Of a stretch of DNA of 15,430 nt, positions 5,995 through 12,860 are shown piece by piece. How positions within the stretch are numbered: the stretch's first letter is position 1; each line of letters begins with the position of its first letter. This DNA comes from Rhodoferax sp. (GTDB lineage Bacteria > Pseudomonadota > Gammaproteobacteria > Burkholderiales > Burkholderiaceae_C): NCBI GenBank assembly GCA_021737905.1, contig JAIPDA010000022.1, positions 1 to 15,430 on the forward strand, in the 5' to 3' direction. Made by a program: the position numbers and the translations under genes. Under the pieces are notes generated by a model that was not told the DNA's origin, made no database searches, and saw nothing but the letters and a program-made list of their open reading frames with translations.

Positions 5995-7554
5995 TCAACT
6001 CTTCAAAAACAGCTTGTAAACCGGGTTGTCAGTTTCTTCCACGTGCGGGTAACCCAGGGTGGCTAAAAAGGACTTGAAAGCAGCGTTGTCGGTTTTGGGT
6101 ACTTGCAAGCCGACCAGAATACGGCCGTAGTCAGCACCCTGATTGCGATAGTGAAACAAGCTGATGTTCCAGCCCGGCCGCATGGTTGACAAGAACTTGA
6201 GCAAGGCGCCCGGCCGCTCCGGGAACACAAAGCGCAGCAAACGCTCGTCTTTAGACAGCGCGCTGTGTCCGCCCACCATGTGGCGCACATGTTCCTTGGC
6301 CAGCTCGTCATGCGTCAAGTCCAGCGCCTTGAAACCGTGTTTGCTGAAGGTGGCGGCGATCTTGCGGCTTTCGCCCTTGCCCTGCGTGGTCAGGCCGACG
6401 AACACATGGGCCTCGGTCCCGTCGTTGATGCGGTAGTTGAACTCGGTCACGCTGCGCGGGCCGCCGGGCAGCTCACCGATCAACTCGCAAAAGCGCTTGA
6501 AGCTGCCACGCTCTTCGGGAATGGTCACGGCAAACAGCGCTTCGCGTTCTTCGCCCACTTCGGCGCGCTCGGCGACAAAGCGCAGGCGGTCAAAGTTCAT
6601 GTTGGCGCCGCACAAAATCGCGGCGTAAGTCTGCCCCTGGGTTTTGTGTTTGGCCACGTACTGCTTGATGGCGGCCACCGCCAGCGCACCGGCCGGCTCA
6701 ACAATGCTGCGCGTGTCGACAAACACATCTTTGATGGCGGCGCACACTGCATCGGTGTCCACGGTCATGAATTCATCCACCAGCTCGCGGCTGATGCGAA
6801 AGGTTTCCTCGCCCACCAGCTTGACCGCCGTGCCGTCTGAAAACAGCCCCACGTCTTGCAGCGCTACGCGTTTGTGCGCTTCGACGGACCGGATCATGGC
6901 GTCCGAATCGTTCATCTGCACGCCAATCACCTTGATCTCAGGCCGCACCGCCTTGATGTAGTTGGCCACGCCGGATATCAGCCCGCCGCCGCCGATGGCG
7001 ACAAACACCGCGTCGAGCTTACCCTGACTCACGCCTTGAATTTGTCGCAGTATTTCCATGGCAATCGTGCCCTGGCCGGCAATCACATCGGGGTCATCAA
7101 AGGGGTGCACAAAAGTCAGGCCCTTTTTTTTCTCCAGCATGGCGGCGTGCAGATAAGCGTCCGAGTAACTGTCGCCGTGCAGCAGCACCTCGCCGCCCAG
7201 TGCGCGCACCGCGTCTACCTTGAGCTGCGGCGTGGTCGCCGGCATGACGATCACAGCGCGCGTACCCAGCTTGTTGGCGCTCAGCGCCACACCTTGCGCA
7301 TGGTTGCCGGCAGAGGCGCAGATCACGCCCTTTTTGAGTTGCGCGGGGCTTAAGTGCGCCATCTTGTTGTAAGCGCCGCGCAGCTTGAAGCTGAACACCG
7401 CCTGCTGGTCTTCACGCTTGAGAAGAACCGTGTTTTTCAAGCGCAGGCTCAGGTTTTTGGCCGGCTCCAAAGCAGACTCGACCGCCACGTCATAAACGCG
7501 GGCCGTGAGGATTTTTTTCAGGTAGTCAGCGGGCTTGAGTTTGGGTGATGACAT
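5995..7554 (-). CDS. ilvA: Threonine ammonia-lyase, biosynthetic (IlvA)
   Basis: IlvA converts threonine to 2-oxobutanoate and ammonia, the first step of isoleucine synthesis. The 519 residues match the long biosynthetic form: an N-terminal PLP domain and two C-terminal ACT-like regulatory domains. Visible are the PLP lysine Lys57 in SFKLRGAYNKM, the ASAGNHAQGVA substrate loop, the phosphate-binding glycine loop GGGGLISG (about residue 190), and two ACT starts: ALFAVTIPEERGSFKRFCEL and LRFVFPERPGALLKFL. Isoleucine inhibition and valine activation through these domains are family knowledge. ATG at 7554 is preceded only by a purine-rich AAGAAAGA. A strong intrinsic terminator on the same strand lies 37 bases upstream, which implies regulated read-through from the leader. 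The stop is next to the second repeat cluster; the following 5'-nucleotidase gene is 224 bases on and may or may not be cotranscribed. Confidence 0.97.
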   Translation of the reverse strand: MSSPKLKPADYLKKILTARVYDVAVESALEPAKNLSLRLKNTVLLKREDQQAVFSFKLRGAYNKMAHLSPAQLKKGVICASAGNHAQGVALSANKLGTRAVIVMPATTPQLKVDAVRALGGEVLLHGDSYSDAYLHAAMLEKKKGLTFVHPFDDPDVIAGQGTIAMEILRQIQGVSQGKLDAVFVAIGGGGLISGVANYIKAVRPEIKVIGVQMNDSDAMIRSVEAHKRVALQDVGLFSDGTAVKLVGEETFRISRELVDEFMTVDTDAVCAAIKDVFVDTRSIVEPAGALAVAAIKQYVAKHKTQGQTYAAILCGANMNFDRLRFVAERAEVGEEREALFAVTIPEERGSFKRFCELIGELPGGPRSVTEFNYRINDGTEAHVFVGLTTQGKGESRKIAATFSKHGFKALDLTHDELAKEHVRHMVGGHSALSKDERLLRFVFPERPGALLKFLSTMRPGWNISLFHYRNQGADYGRILVGLQVPKTDNAAFKSFLATLGYPHVEETDNPVYKLFLKS

Positions 7555-7589
7555 GGTCTTTCTTTCTTGGCGTCATCATAGAGCCCCAA

Positions 7590-7620
7590 GAAAAAAGGCC
7601 CAGACCGTGAGGTCTGGGCC
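7590..7620 (-). terminator. Intrinsic terminator in the ilvA leader (possible attenuator)
   Basis: Read on the minus strand, GGCCCAGACC and GGTCTGGGCC form a perfect 10-pair stem with a 4-base loop (7597-7620), followed directly by TTTTTTCTT. No minus-strand gene lies upstream that it could end; the next gene upstream, osmC, points the other way. ilvA starts about 36 bases downstream. It therefore terminates either an ilvA leader transcript (attenuation) or a small RNA. There is no T-run on the plus side, so it works in one direction. Confidence 0.8.
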
Positions 7621-7625
7621 ATGAA

Positions 7626-7645
7626 TCCACTCTTTGCGGAGTGGA
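7626..7645 (-). other. Second stem-loop in the ilvA leader
   Basis: TCCACTC and GAGTGGA pair perfectly around a 6-base loop, five bases before the terminator stem in the minus-strand direction. In an attenuator this would be the position of a competing or pausing hairpin. I found no convincing alternative pairing that would open the terminator. Confidence 0.5.
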
Positions 7646-7734
7646 GGAGACAAGCGGTGCAACAATCTGTGGCTGATTCTTGCTGCGCCCGAAGTTGAAC
7701 GCACTGAAATGTCAGTTGAATGTTGCTAGATTTC

Positions 7735-7762
7735 AGTATAACGATTCAATGTTGCAGAGCAA
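7735..7762 (-). promoter_or_regulatory. Candidate sigma-70 promoter for the ilvA leader
   Basis: On the minus strand TTGCTC (plus positions 7757-7762) and TATACT (7735-7740) are 16 bases apart. Transcription would begin near 7728 and reach the terminator after about 140 bases. This is the best promoter-like pair seen between osmC and ilvA on this strand. Confidence 0.45.
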
Positions 7763-7765
7763 CAT
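7749..7765. promoter_or_regulatory. Perfect palindrome, candidate operator between ilvA and osmC
   Basis: ATGTTGC-AGA-GCAACAT has 7-base perfect arms and covers the -35 box of the candidate ilvA leader promoter. Another AATGTTGC lies at 7719-7726, 29 bases before the AATGTTGC that begins this palindrome, and GCAACAA occurs near 7660. The binding protein is unknown. Confidence 0.4.
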
Positions 7766-7845
7766 GAATTCCTTACAAAAAGGCTAAAAACACGGGTTTT
7801 AGCAGGCACCAGTTAAGCTATTTTGAATATGAAAGAGAGTTATTC

Positions 7846-8307
7846 ATGGAATGCATAGTCAGCTGGGCAGGCCCGCCCGCCACACCGGGTGAGGGATCGG
7901 CCATGTCTTTTGTAGCGCAGACCGGCAGCGGCCACACCCTGGTGATGGACGGCGCCCCAGACGCCGCCAAACCCGACAACGGCGGCGCCAACCTGGCCCC
8001 GCGCCCCATGGAAACCGTGCTGGCCGGCGCCGGCGGCTGCACCGCCTACGACGTGGTGCTGATCCTCAAACGCGGCAGGCAAGACGTGCGCGGCTGCTCG
8101 GTCAAGCTCAGCGCAGAGCGCGCCGAAGTCGACCCCAAAGTGTTCACCCGAATCAACATGCACTTCGTGGTCACCGGCAAAGGCCTGACGAGCAGCGCAG
8201 TTGAGCGCGCCATCGCCATGAGCCACGACAAATACTGCTCTGCCACCATCATGCTGGGCAAGACGGCAGACATCACGACCAGCTTTGAGCTGGTGGCGGT
8301 CGTCTGA
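7846..8307 (+). CDS. OsmC family protein (probable thiol peroxidase-like)
   Basis: The 153-residue protein is a full-length OsmC/Ohr superfamily member of the YhfA-like branch. These small cytosolic proteins can reduce organic peroxides with two cysteines. Both are present: Cys65 in GAGGCTAYDV and Cys131 in SHDKYCSATIM. The N-terminal region has TGSGHTLVMDGAP (26-38). Start ATG at 7846 has AAGAGAG six bases upstream; an internal ATG at residue 20 would remove part of the conserved first strand. The gene is divergent from ilvA. A nucleotidyltransferase-HEPN pair follows only 19 bases after its stop and may share its transcript. The exact substrate is not known; some branch members have no measured peroxidase activity. 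Confidence 0.88.
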   Translation: MECIVSWAGPPATPGEGSAMSFVAQTGSGHTLVMDGAPDAAKPDNGGANLAPRPMETVLAGAGGCTAYDVVLILKRGRQDVRGCSVKLSAERAEVDPKVFTRINMHFVVTGKGLTSSAVERAIAMSHDKYCSATIMLGKTADITTSFELVAVV

Positions 8308-8326
8308 ATCCGTTATCCTTAAAACC

Positions 8327-8629
8327 ATGAGACTTTCTTCTCGTTCTCAAGCCATCATTCACCAGGCTGTCGCCTTGCGTTGGGGCGCCGGAGCACAGGT
8401 GCGTTTGTATGGCTCCCGGCTGGATGACACAGCCAAGGGCGGTGACATCGACTTGCACGTGCTTGTCCCGGAACAGGTGGACAACCCAATCTGGGAGGCC
8501 TCTTTGCTGGCGGCCCAATTGCAGCGCCAACTCGATGGGCGCAAGGTAGATGTTCGTCTACTAGATGGTGTGCAAGCCAGCTTGCCCGTGGATAACATTG
8601 CACTTTCAGAGGGCGTCTTGCTCACATGA
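8327..8629 (+). CDS. MntA-type nucleotidyltransferase antitoxin
   Basis: This 100-residue minimal nucleotidyltransferase has LYGSRLDDTAKGGDIDLHV (residues 28-46): Gly29-Ser30 followed by Asp40-x-Asp42, with Asp75 in KVDVRLLD as a likely third metal ligand. In MntA-HepT toxin-antitoxin systems this protein AMPylates a tyrosine of the HEPN toxin and so blocks its RNase activity. The loop here is one residue shorter than the usual GS-x10-DxD, a variant I recall from related small nucleotidyltransferases. ATG at 8327 begins the family-like part; an upstream TTG in frame would run into the osmC end. There is no Shine-Dalgarno sequence before the ATG. The stop overlaps the start of the HEPN gene by four bases (ATGA), the usual arrangement of this module. 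The function is inferred from the family and the gene pair. Confidence 0.82.
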   Translation: MRLSSRSQAIIHQAVALRWGAGAQVRLYGSRLDDTAKGGDIDLHVLVPEQVDNPIWEASLLAAQLQRQLDGRKVDVRLLDGVQASLPVDNIALSEGVLLT

Positions 8630-9129
8630 GTTCTCTGTCGCCAAATTTCAAAGACAAGCTCGCCAAGGGTGACCGTGAGCGCTTGACTGGCCTGCTCAAG
8701 ACTGCGCAGGCCGAGCTACTGCACCTGCAGCAGACTGACGCAAGGCTATTTAAAACCCCGTTTAACCCTGATGAACTGGTGTTGCGCCTCCAGGACATTG
8801 ATTTTTCAGAGCGGGTGGATGCTTTCGTGGCTCGCTTTGGCCGACTTCAAGATTTATTGGGGGACAAGTTTCTTCCCGCATGGCTGAAGGCGATGGAGGA
8901 GGGATCGGGCGCGGTTCTGGAGAACTTGGACCGTGCCGAAAAGCTCGGGCTTCTGGCCAGTGCAGATGAATGGTTGGCTGTGCGCAAGTTGCGCAACCTG
9001 ATGGTTCACGAATACATTGACCAGCCTAAAACCTTGCACATGGCTCTTCATGCCGCGCATGATCACGTCGCCATGTTGGCGCAAACGGTTGAAATGTTTT
9101 CGCTTCGAACTCAGCCGCTGGTGGACTGA
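8626..9129 (+). CDS. HepT-like HEPN toxin (probable ribonuclease)
   Basis: A 167-residue, mostly helical protein with the HEPN signature R-x4-H-x-Y at Arg123, His128 and Tyr130 in LRNLMVHEY. In HepT toxins Arg and His form the RNase site, and the Tyr is the residue AMPylated by MntA. The preceding gene is a minimal nucleotidyltransferase that overlaps it by four bases. The protein is somewhat longer than the classical Shewanella HepT (about 130-140 residues); the additional part is the N-terminal 45 residues. Start ATG at 8626 is fixed by the overlap. It is convergent with coq7, 42 bases apart, with a hairpin between. Alternative: the HI0074-type nucleotidyltransferase substrate-binding family, which has the same fold but usually lacks this complete motif. 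Confidence 0.78.
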   Translation: MSSLSPNFKDKLAKGDRERLTGLLKTAQAELLHLQQTDARLFKTPFNPDELVLRLQDIDFSERVDAFVARFGRLQDLLGDKFLPAWLKAMEEGSGAVLENLDRAEKLGLLASADEWLAVRKLRNLMVHEYIDQPKTLHMALHAAHDHVAMLAQTVEMFSLRTQPLVD

Positions 9130-9147
9130 GGTCTGCTTGCTCGCGGG

Positions 9148-9168
9148 TGGGGCGCTGTATTTGCCCCA
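9148..9168. terminator. Weak hairpin between convergent hepT-like gene and coq7
   Basis: TGGGGC and GCCCCA pair around a 9-base loop in the 42-base gap between the two stop codons. The T-run is short (GTTTC on the plus strand), and the minus strand has none. It may act as a weak terminator for the toxin-antitoxin transcript. Confidence 0.4.
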
Positions 9169-9171
9169 GTT

Positions 9172-9801
9172 TCAAACCCGGTGCGCCACCGTCGTCATGA
9201 ATTTGGCGGCGGCGCGCATCAGGCTTTTGACAGGTGCCGGCAACTCACGGGCGCCGGCAGCTTGCGCGTCGGCCGCGTGGCGCGCCTCATCGGCCTTCAT
9301 CTGCGCAACGATGGCCCGCGAAGCGTGGTCCCCGGCGGGCAGCCTTTCTAAATGGCTGGCCAGGTGCGACTCGACCTGCCGCTCAGTTTCTTGCACAAAA
9401 CCCAGGCTGACACGGTCCCCCAGCCGCCCCGCTAACAGGCCCATGCCGAAGGCGCCTGCGTACCAAAGCGGGTTGAGCAGCGATGCCCGTGCGCCCAACT
9501 CGTCCAAGCGCTCCTGCGTCCAGGCAAGGTGGTCGCCTTCCTCCCGGCCGGCGTCTAAAAACTTCTGACGCAGCAGGGGGTCGCGCGTGCTGAGGGCTTG
9601 CGCTGCATACAGCGCCTGGGCGCAAACCTCGCCCACATGGTTCACCCGCATCAGCGCACCTGAAAGCGCTTTGTCATCCGCATTGAGCACAGTCAGCTCA
9701 TTGGCCAGCGTGGGGCAGGGCTGACTGGCGCGCGGTTTTGAAAACAAAGTGCGTAATGCGCCGTCAGCGGCAGCCAAAACAGAGTTCAAAGGGGTGTCCA
9801 T
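9172..9801 (-). CDS. coq7: Ubiquinone biosynthesis monooxygenase Coq7
   Basis: Coq7 hydroxylates the demethoxyubiquinone ring, the next-to-last step of ubiquinone synthesis, as a membrane-associated di-iron enzyme. The 209-residue length is normal for the betaproteobacterial form. All six expected iron ligands can be placed: Glu58 (RVNHVGEV), Glu88 and His91 (EEGDHL), Glu140 (QETERQVESH), and Glu172 and His175 (DEARHA). The hydrophobic stretch around residues 108-125 (LLNPLWYAGAFGMGLLAG) is the likely membrane contact. ATG at 9801 is preceded by GAAAGAAG. A hairpin followed by five T residues sits 34 bases upstream on the same strand. Its 3' end meets the HEPN toxin gene tail to tail. The assignment is firm from motifs and length. 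Confidence 0.96.
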   Translation of the reverse strand: MDTPLNSVLAAADGALRTLFSKPRASQPCPTLANELTVLNADDKALSGALMRVNHVGEVCAQALYAAQALSTRDPLLRQKFLDAGREEGDHLAWTQERLDELGARASLLNPLWYAGAFGMGLLAGRLGDRVSLGFVQETERQVESHLASHLERLPAGDHASRAIVAQMKADEARHAADAQAAGARELPAPVKSLMRAAAKFMTTVAHRV

Positions 9802-9835
9802 GCGCTTCTTTCGTATTCAAACAAGCCAAACAAGC

Positions 9836-9861
9836 AAAAACAGGCCAGCTTGCCAGGCCTG
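9836..9861 (-). terminator. Terminator-like hairpin upstream of coq7
   Basis: On the minus strand CAGGCC and GGCCTG pair around a 9-base loop, followed by TTTTTGCTTGTTT. It lies in the coq7 leader, 34 bases before the start codon, with no minus-strand gene upstream. Just downstream are two direct copies of AAACAAGC (plus 9819-9826 and 9828-9835). The stem is short, so it may be chance. Confidence 0.3.
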
Positions 9862-10065
9862 GGCGGGTGCCGGGCGGTCTTTTTGCCAGTGTAGCCACTG
9901 CGAACGCGCCAGAAGTCGGTCGGTTTGTTGCTGGGCTGCAACGAAAAGAAATTTCCGCAGCAGTTTCCTTTGCCTTGGCCCCCGCCCTCTGGTGCAATAG
10001 CAACAGCTTCCTAAATGGGAGGTTGGCCCGGGTCCTCAAAGCCCTGGAGCCCTATGTTTAACTTT

Positions 10066-10069
10066 GGAG
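10066..10069 (+). promoter_or_regulatory. Ribosome binding site of the porin gene
   Basis: GGAG nine bases before ATG at 10079, within TTTGGAGTAACTCTCA, a leader form often seen before Burkholderiales porins. The rest of the 277-base gap between coq7 and the porin shows no promoter I would trust. Confidence 0.6.
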
Positions 10070-10078
10070 TAACTCTCA

Positions 10079-11062
10079 ATGAAAAAATCCCTGATTGCCC
10101 TGGCTGCTTTGGCCGCCGTGACTGCAGCTTCTGCTCAGTCCACCGTGACTATTTCTGGCGCTTACGCTTTTAGCTACCAAAAAGACCTGACCAACACAAC
10201 GGCTAACGGTACTTTGCTTACAGTGAACTCCGCTACCGGCGCTGCCTCTGCTGCTGCTGCCGACTCCACAGTAGACGCCAAAGGCTTGGCCAATACCTCC
10301 GCCGAAATCAAATTGGCAGGTGTGGAAGACCTCGGCGGCGGCCTCAAGGCTTCGTTTGACATGACATGGGAAAGTGGTAACTTTCGCGGCGCTCCAATAA
10401 CCCGCGCTGACTCTGGTATGGCCGTGTCTGGTGGTTTCGGCACAATTGCTATTCGCCAAACCCGTTCTGGCGATCAGCTTGGTGACATTGCTTCGTCTGC
10501 AATCAGCTTGCCTGACGGCTACTATGAATCCATCACAACACGCCCTGCTGTTGACATGGTGCAGTTCACTGCCCCCGCCATCAGTGGCTTAACAGCCAGC
10601 GTGGCCTACGTTGAAGGCAACGACGGCGGCATCAGCGTGCCCACCACAAATGCAAAATCCGTCAATGTGCTGGGCGTGGGTTACACCAACGGCCCTGTTT
10701 CTGCTGGGTATGCACTCAAGAGCCATGCATTGAACAGTGGTTCAACAGTGAAGAAAAACCAGAGTGAATTTAAAGTGTCCTACAACGCGGGTTTTGCCAC
10801 TGTTGCTTACGGTTGGGATGACAAAACCACTACGGATTCAACTGCCAAAGCCGCCAGCGGCTTTGCTGTGACAGCGCCAATGGGCGCCATTACCCTGGGT
10901 GCTCACAGGTTCACTCGTGGTGACGTCAAGATGACTGAATTCGGCGCCAAATATGATCTCAGCAAGCGCACTGCCATTACTGTGGCTCAAGGTACCATGA
11001 AAGGCCTGGCCACAGGCAAAAACGGAACACAAAGCCGTATCAGGCTGGCCCACAGCTTCTAA
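10079..11062 (+). CDS. Outer membrane porin (Omp32-like, Gram-negative porin family)
   Basis: A 327-residue general diffusion porin. The signal peptide MKKSLIALAALAAVTAASA is cleaved most likely after Ala19, and the mature protein starts QSTVTISG. Alternating polar/hydrophobic strands and short Gly/Asp turns run through the sequence. It ends in Phe (SRIRLAHSF), the C-terminal signature recognised by the BAM assembly machinery. The VEDLGGGLKASFDMTWESG segment (about residues 82-100) is typical for this family in Comamonadaceae and Burkholderia. It probably forms trimers letting small, often anionic, solutes pass; the selectivity is not readable. The gene stands alone with a good ribosome site and a strong terminator, and is slightly richer in A+T by eye than its neighbours, as is usual for highly expressed porins. 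It is the only obvious outer-membrane protein in the window. Confidence 0.94.
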   Translation: MKKSLIALAALAAVTAASAQSTVTISGAYAFSYQKDLTNTTANGTLLTVNSATGAASAAAADSTVDAKGLANTSAEIKLAGVEDLGGGLKASFDMTWESGNFRGAPITRADSGMAVSGGFGTIAIRQTRSGDQLGDIASSAISLPDGYYESITTRPAVDMVQFTAPAISGLTASVAYVEGNDGGISVPTTNAKSVNVLGVGYTNGPVSAGYALKSHALNSGSTVKKNQSEFKVSYNAGFATVAYGWDDKTTTDSTAKAASGFAVTAPMGAITLGAHRFTRGDVKMTEFGAKYDLSKRTAITVAQGTMKGLATGKNGTQSRIRLAHSF

Positions 11063-11104
11063 TCACCTGGCTGACATCAGTCAGCTGAAGGTTTAGAAGT
11101 CAAA

Positions 11105-11134
11105 CCCCGCTGTGGCAACATGGCGGGGTTTTTT
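11105..11134 (+). terminator. Intrinsic terminator of the porin gene
   Basis: CCCCGCTGTG and CATGGCGGGG form a 10-pair stem with two G-U pairs closed by a GCAA tetraloop, followed by six T residues. It lies 42 bases after the porin stop codon. Confidence 0.9.
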
Positions 11135-11156
11135 CATGGGGGTAGTTCAGAACCGT

Positions 11157-11999
11157 ATGCCTGAGCAAACATTTCCGCAGCAAGCGCTGGACTTGGCGTC
11201 AAAGCCCCCTGAGCCGCAAGGCCGGGCTTGGCGAGTGTTCGGCTGCGTGTTGCTGACCGCGTTGTTGGGCGCTTGTGCCCATGGGCCGGAGTCGGATGTC
11301 ACCACTCAAGCGCTGCGCGCACCAACGCCTTGGGATATGGCCTCGGTGGGTGATGCTTTGCCGGCGGAGCAAGCACCAAGTGCTGCCAGTCGCTGGCAGC
11401 ACCTGACTTTCCCGGGCAAAACGGCCAACCAGTTTGCTTACCTGCAAGTTGATGGCCGGCGGGCCATGGGTGTTCGCTCCGGGAGTGCGGTCAGCATGCT
11501 GCGCAAAATTGTGAGCATTGATCCGGCGCAGCTGGCAGGTTTGCGCTTTTCGTGGAAAGTACCCGGCTTGATAGCGGGCGCAGACTTGGGCCTGCGTGAA
11601 AAAGAAGATTCTCCGGTGCGCCTGGTGCTGGCCTTTGACGGCGACCGCTCGCGCATGTCGCCGCGTGACCACATGCTCTCAGAGCTGGCACGCACACTGA
11701 CCGGCGAAGAGATGCCTTACGCCACCTTGATGTACGTCTGGAGCAACCACCATGTGCCGGGCACGGTGTTGAAAAGCTCGCGCACCGATCGTATTCGCAA
11801 ATTGGTGCTGGAGTCAGGGCCTGACCGCTTGAACCGCTGGCTGGACTATGAGCGCGACATACGCGCCGACTTTGTAGCCGCCTTTGGTGAGGAGCCGGGG
11901 CGGCTGATGGCAGTGGGCATCATGACCGACACCGACAACACACGTTCCAAGACACAGGCCTGGTACGGCCCGGTGGTGCTGGGCACGGCCGGGCGCTGA
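11157..11999 (+). CDS. DUF3047 family lipoprotein
   Basis: About 280 residues with a probable lipoprotein signal and a DUF3047 domain; its function is unknown. From ATG 11157 the lipobox LLGAC places the lipid-bearing cysteine at residue 40, after the hydrophobic stretch VFGCVLLTALLGA. The mature part carries the family blocks LRFSWKVPGLIAGADL, LREKEDSPVRLVLAFDGDRS, LARTLTGEEMPYATLMYVWS, RTDRIRKLVLESG and VGIMTDTDNTRSKTQAWYGP. The start is uncertain: ATG 11136 lies directly behind the porin terminator, ATG 11157 has GGGGG 14 bases upstream, and a TTG at 11193 would give a more usual lipoprotein signal (MASKPPEPQGRAWRVF). With the porin terminator ahead, it needs its own promoter or read-through. 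It ends 12 bases from the convergent hexR stop. Confidence 0.82.
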   Translation: MPEQTFPQQALDLASKPPEPQGRAWRVFGCVLLTALLGACAHGPESDVTTQALRAPTPWDMASVGDALPAEQAPSAASRWQHLTFPGKTANQFAYLQVDGRRAMGVRSGSAVSMLRKIVSIDPAQLAGLRFSWKVPGLIAGADLGLREKEDSPVRLVLAFDGDRSRMSPRDHMLSELARTLTGEEMPYATLMYVWSNHHVPGTVLKSSRTDRIRKLVLESGPDRLNRWLDYERDIRADFVAAFGEEPGRLMAVGIMTDTDNTRSKTQAWYGPVVLGTAGR

Positions 12000-12011
12000 C
12001 GCCGCGCGGCC

Positions 12012-12860
12012 TCAAGCGTAGCGTTTGTTGCGCAGGTTGTTTTTCATGTCTTGCAGCAACGGTTGCAATTTGGGGCTGCCCACGCGCAGGGCCACTGTGG
12101 TGGCCAAAATGTCGATGATCATCAGGTGCAAGAGCCGCGAGACCATGGGGCTGTAGCGGTCATAGCCCTCAGGGTGGTCGGCCGACAGGTGCACATGGCC
12201 GGCAGCGGCCAGTGGTGAGCCGCTGGCCGTGATGACGATGACGGTGGCGCCTTTTTTGCGCGCGATGTCGGTGGCGTCCATCAGGTCGCGCGTGCGGCCG
12301 GAGTTGGAGATCACCACCAGGCAGTCACCCGCAACCAACAGAGATGCGCTCATGACCTGCATGTGGCCGTCGCTGTAGGCGATGGTGTTGACGCCAAGGC
12401 GAAAGAACTTGTGCTGCGCGTCTTGTGCCACGATGCCGGAGTTGCCCACACCAATGAACTCGATGCGCTTGCCGGTCTGGCAGGCCAGCAGCAGGGCGTC
12501 GACCGCTTTGCTGATGGCAAAGGTGCTGGCGTCGTTGCGGTACTTCAAAAAAGCCGACACGGTGTTGTCAATCACCTTGACCACCACGTCGCTGACCTTG
12601 TCATCCGAGTCCACGCTGCGGTGGATAAAGGGCACACCCTCACTCACGCTGCCGGCCAGCTTGAGCTTGAAATCACTCAGACCGTCATAACCCAGGCTGC
12701 GGCAAAAGCGCACCACCGTGGGTTTGCTCACATGCGAGCGCTCAGCCAGCGCGCTGATGGGCAAGTTGGCAAAAGCCCGCGGGTCGCTCAGCACCAGCTT
12801 GGCCACCCGCTGCTCAGCGGGGGCCAGCGAAGGCAGGCAGGCTTTGATGCGGTCTAACAT
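12012..12860 (-). CDS. hexR: HexR-type transcriptional regulator (RpiR family, HTH + SIS)
   Basis: HexR represses genes of hexose catabolism and is released by 2-keto-3-deoxy-6-phosphogluconate. The 282 residues have an N-terminal RpiR helix-turn-helix (about 1-77; ISALAERSHVSKPTVVRFCR at 35-54) and a C-terminal SIS sugar-phosphate domain (about 125-260), with FIGVGNSG (135-142) and VVISNSGRTRD (182-192) forming the phosphate-binding loops. ATG at 12860 overlaps the zwf stop by seven bases, with GGAG just upstream; a TTG five codons earlier lies wholly within zwf. The overlap means translational coupling to zwf. A near-consensus HexR operator sits upstream of zwf, so autoregulation is likely. 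The nearest alternative is another RpiR regulator, but the neighbours and operator favour HexR. Confidence 0.88.
   Translation of the reverse strand: MLDRIKACLPSLAPAEQRVAKLVLSDPRAFANLPISALAERSHVSKPTVVRFCRSLGYDGLSDFKLKLAGSVSEGVPFIHRSVDSDDKVSDVVVKVIDNTVSAFLKYRNDASTFAISKAVDALLLACQTGKRIEFIGVGNSGIVAQDAQHKFFRLGVNTIAYSDGHMQVMSASLLVAGDCLVVISNSGRTRDLMDATDIARKKGATVIVITASGSPLAAAGHVHLSADHPEGYDRYSPMVSRLLHLMIIDILATTVALRVGSPKLQPLLQDMKNNLRNKRYA

Noticed and set aside
5758..6077. Open frames of 68-141 codons across the second repeat cluster
   Set aside because: Same artefact of the repeat elements, running into the ends of the 5'-nucleotidase gene and ilvA.
7574..7700. Leader peptide gene ahead of ilvA (GTG start, about 41 codons)
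   Set aside because: No ribosome site, and it reads through the terminator instead of ending before it, which does not fit classical attenuation. Kept only as a remark in the leader finding.
12002..12011. GC-rich palindrome between the convergent DUF3047 gene and hexR as a terminator
   Set aside because: GCCGCGCGGC is short, has no loop room and no T-run in either direction.
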